This document shows positions 16,922 to 24,839 of a stretch of 64,000 nucleotides of DNA, one piece after another. Below the pieces are notes generated by a model. That model was given only the letters and a program-made list of their open reading frames with translations, ran no database searches and was not told where the DNA came from. Source of the DNA: Nocardia wallacei. Lineage in GTDB: Bacteria; Actinomycetota; Actinomycetes; Mycobacteriales; Mycobacteriaceae. Location: positions 1,984,001 to 2,048,000 of the forward strand of contig NZ_AP023396.1 of the NCBI RefSeq assembly GCF_014466955.1, given 5' to 3'. The number at the start of each line of letters is the position of its first letter. The stretch's first letter is position 1. The position numbers were made by a program, and so were the translations under genes.

Positions 16922-17425
16922 GTGGCGACGACTGCGCAATTGCGAGCGGTGCTGGCGGTTCTGCAGGTGGGCGCGGAGGACGCGGCCGCCGACGGTATCG
17001 CGCGGGATCCGTCGGTCGAGCACGCCGAGCTGACGGGTTTGCTGCACCGCCTGATCAGTAACGAGTTGCGCGAGGCGATCGTGGCGGCCCCACTGGGTGA
17101 GACCGGTCGCCGGTGGTCGGCCGCCGCGGCGGTGTCGCCGGAGCCGCCCGGCGAGGCGACGTTGTCCGAGCAGGCGCAGTTCGACGCGCGCTGGCTGCGC
17201 GACCGGATCGCCACCCTGGTGTCCCGCAGCGGTCCGGAGCCGATCCCGGCGTTGCTGGCCGCCGCCGTGCAGGCCGTCGACGCCGCGACCGCGTTGCTGG
17301 CGCTGGCCCGCGATCCGTTCGGCGACGGCAGCGAGAGCGCCTGGCAGTCCGTGATCGACGATCTCGCGACCGCGTTCCATCTCGTCAACGACGAGCACAA
17401 CAGCGTTACTCAGCCGATTCGCTAG
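16922..17425 (+). CDS. Unknown helical protein
   Basis: A 167-residue, Ala-rich, predicted all-helical protein that I do not recognise. It has no signal peptide, membrane segment or Cys pair. Helices are suggested at residues 3-20, 37-55, 84-100, 108-127 and 137-160. The GTG start has AGGGG 5 bases upstream. Its last 20 bases overlap the 3' end of the convergent mannosyltransferase gene. Codon use is like that of its neighbours, and the frame stays open for the whole length, which supports a real gene. Confidence 0.65.
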   Translation: MATTAQLRAVLAVLQVGAEDAAADGIARDPSVEHAELTGLLHRLISNELREAIVAAPLGETGRRWSAAAAVSPEPPGEATLSEQAQFDARWLRDRIATLVSRSGPEPIPALLAAAVQAVDAATALLALARDPFGDGSESAWQSVIDDLATAFHLVNDEHNSVTQPIR

Positions 17426-18686
17426 GGGCCCAGCGGATTCCGGACTTGCGCAGAGAGACGAAGGCGGCCGCGAACAGCGCGAGGGTCAGCCAGATGTAGG
17501 CGTTGTGGTAAAAGACGCCGAGGTGGGCGCGGGGCGGCAGATTCAGCACGCTCGCGAGCATGGGGTCGTAGAAGGCCAGCACCCCGCCGGAGGCGATCAC
17601 CAGCGCGGCCGCCAGCCCGAGTGGCGCGGCGAGGCCGCGGCGGCGCACCGCCAGGTCGGTCAGGTAGATCAGCAACGGCGCCAGCCACACCCAGTGATGT
17701 ACCCAGCTGTAGGGCGACACCGCGGTCGTGGTGAGCCCGACCAGTACCACCGCGGGCAGCTCCCGACCGCTCAGCGCGAGTTGCCGGGCCAGCGCCAGGC
17801 ACAGCACGGCGATGGCGATCGCGCCCGCCAGCCACAGCAGCTGATGTTCGCCGCCGACGCCGAGGGTGCGGGCGATCATGCCGCGCAGCGATTCGTTCTG
17901 CGGATTCTCGGGCACGCCCACCCGGGTCGGGTCGGCGAACGCGCCGCTCCAGTACGTCAGCGAGTCCTTCGGCAGCACCGCCAGCCCGATCAGCACGGTC
18001 GCGACGAAGGCGGCGGCCGATGTCGCGGCGGCCCGGAATCGGCGCGTGACAAGGAAATACACCACGAAGAACGCGGGCGTCAGCTTGATCCCGGCGGCGA
18101 TTCCGGTCAGCGCGCCCTTCCAGCGCGAGGAGTCGGGCAGTGCCGTATCGGCCAGCACGAGCAGCAGCAGGAAGATGTTGATCTGGCCGAACGCCATGGT
18201 CTCGCGCACCGGCTCGCACCACAGCAGCAGTCCGGCGATCGGCAGGCTCACCACCGCGAGCCGCAGGTCGCGGCGGTAGCCGAGCATCGACAGGGCGGCC
18301 CAGCAGGAGGCGGCCAGCATGGCGAAGTTGCCCAGCGCGCCGGCATAGCGGAACGAGTCGCCGCTGAGCGCGACGAGCGGCGTGAACAGCAGCGCGGCGA
18401 ACGGCGTGTACACGAATTCCCAGACGCCGCGGGTATTGCCCAGCAGCGGAGTGTCGTACACGGACGCGTCGTCGACCGCGCGTTGCCCGGCGATCTGATA
18501 GACCTTCAGATCCATCAGATGCATCATCACCTGCGGAGTCTCGACCACCTGCTTGACCCAGTACCCGCCCGCCACCGCACCGAGCGCGAGCACGGTCCAG
18601 AAGACGGCGGCGGGCAGCGTCCGCCGCTGCGGTGCTGTTCGTTTCGAGGACGGCGCAACCGCTTCCTCGATCGTCGCCAGCGACAC
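17406..18686 (-). CDS. GT87 polyprenol-phosphate-mannose mannosyltransferase, PimE-like
   Basis: A 426-residue integral membrane GT-C glycosyltransferase with about ten helices. The motif LMDLKVYQIAGQ near residue 55 contains the acidic residue of the first periplasmic loop that is catalytic in PimE. FVYTPFAALLF, RETMAFGQINIFLLLLV and SPYSWVHHWVWL are family hallmarks. PimE adds alpha-1,2-mannose to phosphatidylinositol mannosides; other GT87 members build lipoarabinomannan side chains, so the exact acceptor is uncertain. I used the GTG at 18686 because the frame upstream runs antisense into the TetR gene. The 3' end overlaps the convergent unknown gene by 20 bp. Confidence 0.85.
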   Translation of the reverse strand: MSLATIEEAVAPSSKRTAPQRRTLPAAVFWTVLALGAVAGGYWVKQVVETPQVMMHLMDLKVYQIAGQRAVDDASVYDTPLLGNTRGVWEFVYTPFAALLFTPLVALSGDSFRYAGALGNFAMLAASCWAALSMLGYRRDLRLAVVSLPIAGLLLWCEPVRETMAFGQINIFLLLLVLADTALPDSSRWKGALTGIAAGIKLTPAFFVVYFLVTRRFRAAATSAAAFVATVLIGLAVLPKDSLTYWSGAFADPTRVGVPENPQNESLRGMIARTLGVGGEHQLLWLAGAIAIAVLCLALARQLALSGRELPAVVLVGLTTTAVSPYSWVHHWVWLAPLLIYLTDLAVRRRGLAAPLGLAAALVIASGGVLAFYDPMLASVLNLPPRAHLGVFYHNAYIWLTLALFAAAFVSLRKSGIRWAPSESAE

Positions 18687-18814
18687 ACACCCTCCCAACG
18701 ATCGGGCTCCGGACCGGCCCCACGGTAGTGGTAGTAGGGTGGCGCCCGCCAACCGCGCACCACGCACGGCAGGTCGCGGGGCATCCCACGGCCACCGCTC
18801 CCGGCCGATCTCGC

Positions 18815-19396
18815 TCAGACCGTGCCTATCACCGTCGTGACCACCCGGCGGACGGCTCGCGCGTCCGGGCGGTCGCCGGTGCGGTCGGCGAAGAGGAGGT
18901 GTGCGGCGCCGACCAGCATGGGGGCGAGGCCCTCGGGGGCGGTGCCGGGTGGGATGCGACCGAGGTCCTGTTCGGCGGACAGGTAGGTGGCGATCATGGT
19001 GGCGGCGTCGGTCAGGACGGGGATGCCCGCGGGCCAGGTGTCGCGCAGGCGGGCGCGCAGCGCGTCGCGGAAGGTGATGAGCGGGACGATCGCCACCGCG
19101 ACCGATTCGAAGACGGCGGTCAGCGCACCGGTCAGATTGTCGACGACTGTCCCGCTCCCGGCCGATTCCAGCAGCGCGGCGGCCTGCGGGTCCATCCGGC
19201 GGGCCCGGTCCAGCACGAATTCGGCCAGGAACTCGTCGAAGTCGGCGAAATGCCGGTGCAGCACGCCCTTGGCGCACCCGGCCTCGGCGGTGACCGCCCG
19301 GCTGGTCAGCGCGCTGGGTCCGGACCGCAGCAGAATGCGCTCGGCCGCGTCGAACAACTGCTCACGCACATCGCGCAGGGCGACACCGGTCGGCAT
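18815..19396 (-). CDS. TetR family repressor next to a methyltransferase gene
   Basis: A 193-residue TetR protein. The HTH is at residues 12-55 (LFDAAERILLRSG, LTSRAVTAEAGCAKGVLHRHF, FDEFLAEFVLDRAR), followed by a helical effector domain ending RRVVTTVIGT. The ATG at 19396 has AAGGAG about 9 bases upstream on the minus strand. It is divergent from the methyltransferase, and the 71 bp between them contains an outstanding double palindrome, so it very likely controls both itself and the methyltransferase. The effector is unknown. Confidence 0.9.
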   Translation of the reverse strand: MPTGVALRDVREQLFDAAERILLRSGPSALTSRAVTAEAGCAKGVLHRHFADFDEFLAEFVLDRARRMDPQAAALLESAGSGTVVDNLTGALTAVFESVAVAIVPLITFRDALRARLRDTWPAGIPVLTDAATMIATYLSAEQDLGRIPPGTAPEGLAPMLVGAAHLLFADRTGDRPDARAVRRVVTTVIGTV

Positions 19397-19436
19397 GGCG
19401 GACGAATCTCCTTCAGCTGTGGGCGAACTCGACCTC

Positions 19437-19477
19437 GAGTGGGCATGCGCCCACTTAAGGTGGGCGCATGCCCACTC
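19437..19477. promoter_or_regulatory. Double palindromic operator overlapping the methyltransferase start
   Basis: GTGGGCATGCGCCCAC (19439-19454) and its exact reverse complement (19460-19475) are separated by 5 bp; each 16-bp box is itself a dyad with 6-bp arms, GTGGGC and GCCCAC. The symmetry extends to 41 bp. Centre-to-centre spacing is 21 bp, two helical turns, as expected for two repressor dimers. The methyltransferase ATG at 19468 lies inside the second box, so repression would block the transcription start or a leaderless transcript. Confidence 0.85.
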
Positions 19478-20295
19478 TATCTTCTCGCCACCCTGATCCC
19501 GCCGACCCCCAGCCGCACCGCCAGCGCCACATCGCCGAGTCGTTCGGTGCGGACGCCGACCGCTACGACCGCGCCCGCCCGCGCTACCCGCAGGCCCTGA
19601 TCGACCGGATCGCCACCCGCCCCGGACTCGAGGTGCTCGATGTCGGCACCGGCACCGGCATCGCGGCCCGCCAACTCCGCGACGCGGGCTGCCGCGTCCT
19701 CGGCGTCGAACCCGATGAGCGCATGGCCGACCACGCCCGCCGCACCGGCATCGACACCGAGGTGGCGACGTTCGAGGAGTGGGATCCGGCGGGTCGCGTC
19801 TTCGACGCGGTGACCGCCGCGCAGTCCTGGCACTGGGTCGATCCCGTGGCGGGCGCGGGCAAGGCGGCGCGGATCCTGCGTCCGCGTGGTCGGCTGGCGG
19901 TGTTCGCGCACGTGATCGCGCCACCGCAGCCCATCGCGCGGGCGCAGTTGAACGCGCTACGGCGGGTGATGCCCGAGTCGCCGTTCGCGCAGCAGAGCGA
20001 CGCCTCGCCCGAGCGTGCGGCCGAGTTGTACCGGACCGGAATGGAGAAATTCGCCGACGGCATCCGGGACTCGGGTGGATTCGGCCACCCGGAACAGTGG
20101 CGATTCGATTGGCAGCGTCCTTACACCCGAGCCGAATGGCTCGACCTCGCGCCCACCACCGGCGCCCTGACCCGATTGCCGCAGGACGAGCTCGCGGAGT
20201 TGCTGGCGGAGGTCGGCGCGGCCATCGACGGCCTCGGCGGCAGCTTCACCATGCATTACGTCACCCTCGCGGTCGCCGCCGTCCGCACCGAGTGA
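19468..20295 (+). CDS. Class I SAM-dependent methyltransferase
   Basis: A 275-residue soluble enzyme. SAM motif I is LDVGTGTGIAARQL near residue 54, the acidic residue after strand 2 is in LGVEPDERM, and motif post-II/III is the AAQSWHWVDP segment typical of the Methyltransf_11 group. No metal or nucleic-acid motif is visible, so a small-molecule substrate is likely. The ATG lies inside the operator, with no Shine-Dalgarno sequence, which suggests a leaderless mRNA. The only in-frame alternatives would remove conserved N-terminal residues (FGADADRYDRARPRYP). The paired TetR regulator suggests a detoxification or signal-responsive role. Confidence 0.88.
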   Translation: MPTLSSRHPDPADPQPHRQRHIAESFGADADRYDRARPRYPQALIDRIATRPGLEVLDVGTGTGIAARQLRDAGCRVLGVEPDERMADHARRTGIDTEVATFEEWDPAGRVFDAVTAAQSWHWVDPVAGAGKAARILRPRGRLAVFAHVIAPPQPIARAQLNALRRVMPESPFAQQSDASPERAAELYRTGMEKFADGIRDSGGFGHPEQWRFDWQRPYTRAEWLDLAPTTGALTRLPQDELAELLAEVGAAIDGLGGSFTMHYVTLAVAAVRTE

Positions 20296-20341
20296 TCCGC
20301 AACCGCCCCGGTCACGGGCCGATCAACCCGGGATCTCGAAT

Positions 20342-20377
20342 GTGCCATTGACAACTGGCACTATCGTGACTGATGCT
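20342..20377 (+). promoter_or_regulatory. Promoter and operator of the oxidation operon
   Basis: A consensus -35 TTGACA (20348-20353) is followed after 18 bp by GATGCT (20372-20377). The -35 sits inside an inverted repeat, GTGCCA (20342-20347) and TGGCAC (20356-20361), so a bound repressor would cover it. The predicted transcription start falls at or next to the ATG at 20384, implying leaderless expression of the first gene. Confidence 0.55.
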
Positions 20378-20383
20378 TTCGGC

Positions 20384-21379
20384 ATGGCTGAAACAAGGTC
20401 AACGGTGACCTCCCCGGCCGTCCCCGCGTCGGCCTCGCCGCAGGCCCGTCTCGCGGCGGCGGCGTCGGTGCTCGGGATCCGGCAGTTCAACGCACTGCTG
20501 CCGCGCAACCGGGCGGGCATCTGGGCGGGCCGCGGTCTGATGGCGACGATCATGGCGGCCTTCGGTCCCACCCTCCCCGGAACCCGAGTGCGGCAAGTGC
20601 GTTCGGGTTCGGTGCGCGGCGAATGGGTGCGGGCCGCGGGCGTGCCGCACGGCGATCGCGCCATCTATTACGTGCACGGCAGCGGTTACGTGGTGTGCTC
20701 CGCGCGGACCCACCGGGGGCTGGCCTCGCGCCTGTCGAAGGCCACCGGCTTGCCGGTCTTCGTGCTCGAGTACCGGCTCGCACCCGAACACCGGTTCCCG
20801 GCGGCCGCCGAGGACGTGGCCGCCGGGTACCGCTGGTTGCTCGGAAACGGTTATCGCCCAGCGGATCTGGTGATCGGCGGGGATTCCGCGGGCTGCCATC
20901 TCGGTCTCGATCTGCTGTTGCAGAACATCGACGCCGGCCTTCCGCAACCGGCCGGAATGTTCATGTTCTCCCCGCTCATGGACCTGACCCTCACGCTGGC
21001 CGAACGTCTGGACCGCGAGCGACCGGACCCGATGGCGCCTGCCACGGTCGGGCGGCGGCTGATCGAGCTGTACACCGCCGACGAGCCCGCCCATTCGTCC
21101 CGGCTGCGTCTGACCGTGCCGCGCGGCGCGGCGCTGCCGCCGCTGTTCGTACAGGCCAGTGCGGGGGAGATGTTGAGCGACGACGCCCGGCACCTGCGCG
21201 ACATGGCCGTCGCCGCCGGCGCCCGCTGCGAACTCGAACTGTGGCCGGGCCGCATCCACGTCTTCCAGGCGCTGCCGTTGCTGGTCCCGGAGGCCGCACC
21301 GGCGCTGCGCCGCACCGCCGATTTCGTCGCGTCCGCGCTCGCGGAGGCGAATTCCGAACTGCGAGAACGGGTGAGCTGA
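20384..21379 (+). CDS. Hormone-sensitive-lipase-type esterase (LipR-like)
   Basis: A 331-residue alpha/beta hydrolase of the HSL family. The oxyanion motif is YYVHGSGYVV (normally HGGG), the nucleophile elbow is GGDSAGCHL, and the acid/His pair is in LSDDARHLRDMA and GRIHVFQAL. The YRLAPEHRFPAA stretch is highly characteristic. A GTG at 20342 would extend it by 14 residues but lies inside the promoter; I prefer the ATG at 20384. It is the first gene of a five-gene run and ends 2 bp before the SDR. The M. tuberculosis mymA operon has a comparable esterase (LipR). Here it could hydrolyse the ester made by the downstream Baeyer-Villiger enzyme. Confidence 0.87.
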   Translation: MAETRSTVTSPAVPASASPQARLAAAASVLGIRQFNALLPRNRAGIWAGRGLMATIMAAFGPTLPGTRVRQVRSGSVRGEWVRAAGVPHGDRAIYYVHGSGYVVCSARTHRGLASRLSKATGLPVFVLEYRLAPEHRFPAAAEDVAAGYRWLLGNGYRPADLVIGGDSAGCHLGLDLLLQNIDAGLPQPAGMFMFSPLMDLTLTLAERLDRERPDPMAPATVGRRLIELYTADEPAHSSRLRLTVPRGAALPPLFVQASAGEMLSDDARHLRDMAVAAGARCELELWPGRIHVFQALPLLVPEAAPALRRTADFVASALAEANSELRERVS

Positions 21380-21381
21380 CC

Positions 21382-22290
21382 ATGTGGATCCTCGACAACC
21401 TGCGAGCGGCGCTCGGTGGCGCCCGCCGCAGCCACGACGCCCGGGCGGTCGTCACCGGCGCGGGCAGCGGCATCGGCCGCGCCTTCGCGCTCGAACTGGC
21501 CGCCCGCGGCGGCGAGGTGCTGTGCGCCGACATCGACATCGACCGCGCCGAGGAGACCGTGCGGCTGATCCGCCGCACCCACGGCGCGACCGCGCACGCG
21601 TTCCGCTGCGACGTGTCCCGGCGCGAGGAGGTGGAGAGCCTCGCCCTGCACGCCGAACTGATCTTCGGCGGCCCGCCCACCCTGGTGATCAACAACGCCG
21701 GCGTCGGCATCGGCGGAAAACCGGTGGGCGACATCGGATTCGATGACTGGCAGTGGGCGCTGGGCATCAATCTGTGGGGCGTCGTGCACGGCTGCGAGGT
21801 CTTCGCGCCCCAACTGCGCGCCGCCGGGCGCGGCGGCATCGTCAATGTCGCGTCGGCGGCCGGATTCGCGGCCGCGCCGGGCATGGCCGTCTACAACGTG
21901 TCCAAGGCCGGTGTGCTGTCGCTGTCGGAGACCCTGGCCGCCGAAATGTCCGGCAGCGGAGTCGCCGTCACCGTGCTGTGCCCGACCTTCGTGCGCACCA
22001 ATGTGGTCGCCGACGGCCGGATCACCTCGGCGTCGACCCGACTGGCGGACACGCTCATGCGCCTGACCGGATTCTCCCCCGAACGCGTCGCGGGCCTGAC
22101 CCTCGACGCCCACGATCTCGGCCGGCTCTACGTGCTGCCGCAACTGGACGCGCAGGTGGTGTGGCATCTCAAGCGGCACTTCCCGGCCCTCTACACCCAC
22201 GCCCTAGGCGTCCTGAACCGCGTTCTGCCGCAGGACGATCCGGCATCCGGCTCCGCCGCGGGCGCACATATCGAGAAGACAGGAGTGTGA
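21382..22290 (+). CDS. Short-chain dehydrogenase in the oxidation operon
   Basis: A 302-residue classical SDR. The cofactor motif is TGAGSGIG (residues 27-34), the acidic CADIDID after strand 2 indicates NAD, LVINNAGVGIGG is intact and the catalytic tetrad includes NVASAAG and YNVSK. The extended C-terminus (LPQLDAQVVWHLKRHFPALY) resembles the SDR of the mymA region (Rv3085-type). The start is the ATG at 21382; the open frame to 20623 is a shadow of the esterase. It is followed by the ferritin-like gene after 1 bp. A role in oxidising a secondary alcohol to a ketone is inferred from context. Confidence 0.88.
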   Translation: MWILDNLRAALGGARRSHDARAVVTGAGSGIGRAFALELAARGGEVLCADIDIDRAEETVRLIRRTHGATAHAFRCDVSRREEVESLALHAELIFGGPPTLVINNAGVGIGGKPVGDIGFDDWQWALGINLWGVVHGCEVFAPQLRAAGRGGIVNVASAAGFAAAPGMAVYNVSKAGVLSLSETLAAEMSGSGVAVTVLCPTFVRTNVVADGRITSASTRLADTLMRLTGFSPERVAGLTLDAHDLGRLYVLPQLDAQVVWHLKRHFPALYTHALGVLNRVLPQDDPASGSAAGAHIEKTGV

Positions 22291-22291
22291 C

Positions 22292-23212
22292 ATGGCCTTC
22301 GATTTCGACGCCATGCTCGGCAAGATCAAGGCCCGGCAGTGGGCGCTGGCCGACATCGAGTGGGACGCACCGGGAGCCGAGCTGATCGACCCCGAACTGC
22401 ACGCCAAACTGAAGCCGTTCATGGCCGATCTGATGTGGATCGAGAACGTCGGCGCGCGCGGTTTCGCCGCCATGGCGAAGAAGGCGCCGACCGAGACGCT
22501 CAAGGAGATCTACCGCTACTTCCACGCCGAGGAGCAGCGCCACGCCAACGCCGAGCTGGCGCTGATGCGGCGGTGGGGCATGCTCGACGGCGACGCCATC
22601 CCGGAGCCGAACATCAACGTCAAGCTGGTGATCGACTTCCTGGACAAGCATTCCGACGAGATGTCACTGTCGTTTCTGGGCACCGTCATCCCGATGCTGG
22701 AGGTGGCGCTGGACGGCGCGCTGATCAAATTCGTCACCGACGAGATCGCCGACCCGGTCGCGCAGGAGGTCTTCAAGAAGATCAATGCCGACGAATCCCG
22801 GCACCTGGCCACCGATTACGCCGTCATGGAGCTGCTCGGCCACGCCACCGCGCGCAAGCTGTTCATCGACCTGGTCGGCGGCTGGGCCAAGCCGTCGTTC
22901 CTGGTCGGCGTGCTCAGCTACGTGCCGCTGCTGAACAAGATGCGCGACAACATCGTGGAGATGGGCGTCGACGAGGAGAAGCTGTACGCGGCCATGCGCA
23001 AGTTCAAGGCCGTCGGCGAGCGCACGCCGATCGCCAACCGGGTGCCGATGTATCGCATCGTGAAGATGCACAGCGGCTGGGTGATCAACCGCGGCCACCC
23101 GTACCACCTGTTCGCCGACGCCATGGTCAAGGTGACCGCGCGCATTCCCGACCGCTTCCTCGGACCGCAGCCGACGTGGTCGAAGGAACTGACCTACGAG
23201 CCGGTCGCATGA
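22292..23212 (+). CDS. Ferritin-like di-iron protein
   Basis: A 306-residue protein with a four-helix-bundle di-iron signature. Carboxylate and ExxH ligands appear in the order Glu in LMWIENVGARG, then HAEEQRHANAE, then Glu in PMLEVALDGAL, then NADESRHLATDY. This is the ligand set of ferritin-like oxidases, oxygenases and desaturases. No signal peptide or transmembrane span. The C-terminal third (from about residue 200) matches nothing I know. It overlaps the monooxygenase gene by 4 bp (ATGA), so it is translationally coupled. I infer an O2-dependent hydroxylation or related oxidation; an alternative is a structural or accessory role. Confidence 0.75.
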   Translation: MAFDFDAMLGKIKARQWALADIEWDAPGAELIDPELHAKLKPFMADLMWIENVGARGFAAMAKKAPTETLKEIYRYFHAEEQRHANAELALMRRWGMLDGDAIPEPNINVKLVIDFLDKHSDEMSLSFLGTVIPMLEVALDGALIKFVTDEIADPVAQEVFKKINADESRHLATDYAVMELLGHATARKLFIDLVGGWAKPSFLVGVLSYVPLLNKMRDNIVEMGVDEEKLYAAMRKFKAVGERTPIANRVPMYRIVKMHSGWVINRGHPYHLFADAMVKVTARIPDRFLGPQPTWSKELTYEPVA

Positions 23213-24732
23213 GCGCGGCGAGCCTGCCCCTGGACGTGGCGATCATCGGCGCCGGATTCGCCGGGATCGGCGCGGCGATCCGATTGCGGCAGAAGGGCAT
23301 CGGCAACTTCGCCGTGTTCGAGCGGGGCGACCGGGTGGGCGGCACCTGGCGCGACAACACCTATCCCGGTGCGGCCTGCGATATTCCGTCGCGGTTGTAC
23401 TCCTACAGCTTCGCGCCGAATCCCGAATGGTCGCAGACGTATTCGGGCAGCGCGGAGATTCTCGGCTACATCGACTCGATGGTCCGCGAGTTCGGGGTCG
23501 GGCCGCACATCCGCTTCGGGCACACCGTGACCGGACTGGTCTTCGACGAGGACCACGGCGTGTGGGAGGTCTCGTTCGCGGGCGGTCGGCGGAAGGTGAA
23601 GGCCCGCACGGTGGTGCTGGCCTCCGGGCCGCTGTCCAATGCCGGATTCCCGGACATCCGCGGTATCGACACCTACGAGGGCCACAAGATCCACAGTGCC
23701 CGTTGGGATCACGACTACGACTTCACCGGTAAGAAGGTGGCGGTGGTCGGCACCGGCGCCAGCGCCGTGCAGATCATCCCCGAACTGGTGCGGCGGGCCG
23801 GGTCGGTGAAGGTCTTCCAGCGCACGCCGGGCTGGGTGCTGCCGCGGGTCAACCGGCACACCAACGCCCTGACCAAGCAGCTGTACCGGCAGGTGCCGGC
23901 CGCCCAGGCGCTGGCGCGGGAGGCGTGGTTCTGGGGGCACGAGTCGGTGGCGCTGGGCGTGGTGTGGAATTCGCCGCTGACCCGGGTGGTGGAGTCGGTG
24001 GCGTTGCTGCACTTGCGTTCCCAGGTGCGCGACCCGTGGCTGCGCCGCCAGCTGACGCCCGATTTCCGGGCCGGGTGCAAACGCCTGCTGATGAGCAGCG
24101 ACTACTACCCGGCGCTGCAGCGCGACAACTGCAAGCTGATCACCTGGCCGATCGCGGAGATCTCCCCGCACGGCATCCGCACCGCCGAGGGCATCGAGCA
24201 CCGCTTCGACTGCATCGTGTTCGCCACCGGTTTCGAGGTGTCCAAACAGGGCGCGCCGGTGCCGGTGACCGGTCGCGACGGCCGCCGCCTCGCCGACGAA
24301 TGGCACAGGGGCGCTTACGCTTACAAGAGCGTCACGGTGGCCGGGTATCCGAATCTGTTCCTGACCTTCGGCCCGAATTCCGGGCCCGGGCACAATTCGG
24401 CGCTGGTGTACATGGAAGCCCAGATCGAGTACCTGACCGACGCCATCGGCCTACTACTCGAACGCGACCTGCGCATGCTGGAGGTGCGCCGCGACCGGCA
24501 GGACCGCTACAACGAGCGATTGCAGCGGCGGTTGACGGCCACCACCTGGAATTCCGGTTGCCGCAGCTGGTATCTGACGGAGGACGGTTTCAACGCCACC
24601 ATGTATCCCGGATTCGGCTCCCAGTACACCCGCCAACTGGCTCGCGTCGAGCCCGGCGACTACGTGCTGACGCCGCGTGATCCCGCGCGCTCGGCGGGTG
24701 TCGAGGACCGGATGACGGTCCCGCTCGGCTAA
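23209..24732 (+). CDS. Baeyer-Villiger-type flavin monooxygenase
   Basis: A 507-residue class B flavoprotein that would insert oxygen into a ketone using NADPH and O2. The FAD motif is IIGAGFAGIGAAIRL, followed by GGTWRDNTYPGAACDIPS. The NADPH motif is VVGTGASAVQIIPEL. The Baeyer-Villiger fingerprint FxGxxxHxxxW is present as YEGHKIHSARWD. The C-terminal FLTFGPNSGPGHNSALVYME segment is typical of this class. MymA of M. tuberculosis is a related enzyme. The start is the ATG at 23209, overlapping the upstream stop. Its stop overlaps TAATG of the next frame. Confidence 0.9.
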   Translation: MSAASLPLDVAIIGAGFAGIGAAIRLRQKGIGNFAVFERGDRVGGTWRDNTYPGAACDIPSRLYSYSFAPNPEWSQTYSGSAEILGYIDSMVREFGVGPHIRFGHTVTGLVFDEDHGVWEVSFAGGRRKVKARTVVLASGPLSNAGFPDIRGIDTYEGHKIHSARWDHDYDFTGKKVAVVGTGASAVQIIPELVRRAGSVKVFQRTPGWVLPRVNRHTNALTKQLYRQVPAAQALAREAWFWGHESVALGVVWNSPLTRVVESVALLHLRSQVRDPWLRRQLTPDFRAGCKRLLMSSDYYPALQRDNCKLITWPIAEISPHGIRTAEGIEHRFDCIVFATGFEVSKQGAPVPVTGRDGRRLADEWHRGAYAYKSVTVAGYPNLFLTFGPNSGPGHNSALVYMEAQIEYLTDAIGLLLERDLRMLEVRRDRQDRYNERLQRRLTATTWNSGCRSWYLTEDGFNATMYPGFGSQYTRQLARVEPGDYVLTPRDPARSAGVEDRMTVPLG

Positions 24733-24839
24733 TGTCGACACGAGGCGTGCTGCCCGTGCCCGAGGTGCTGACGCGTACCCGGGCATGGGCGCTGCGCGTG
24801 GTCGGCGAGCGGCTGGGAGAAGGGACGGGCGAGGCAGAG

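Noticed and set aside
17505..18728. Long plus-strand frame antisense to the mannosyltransferase.
   Set aside because: Gly/Arg/Gln-rich shadow of a clear GT87 membrane protein; no domain or start site.
20342..20383. GTG at 20342 as start of the esterase.
   Set aside because: It lies within the inverted repeat and -35 box of the probable promoter; the ATG at 20384 gives a normal N-terminus.
24732..24839. 36-residue N-terminal extension of the MerR regulator.
   Set aside because: The winged helix begins right after the ATG at 24840; the extension has no family match, although overlap with the upstream stop leaves it possible.
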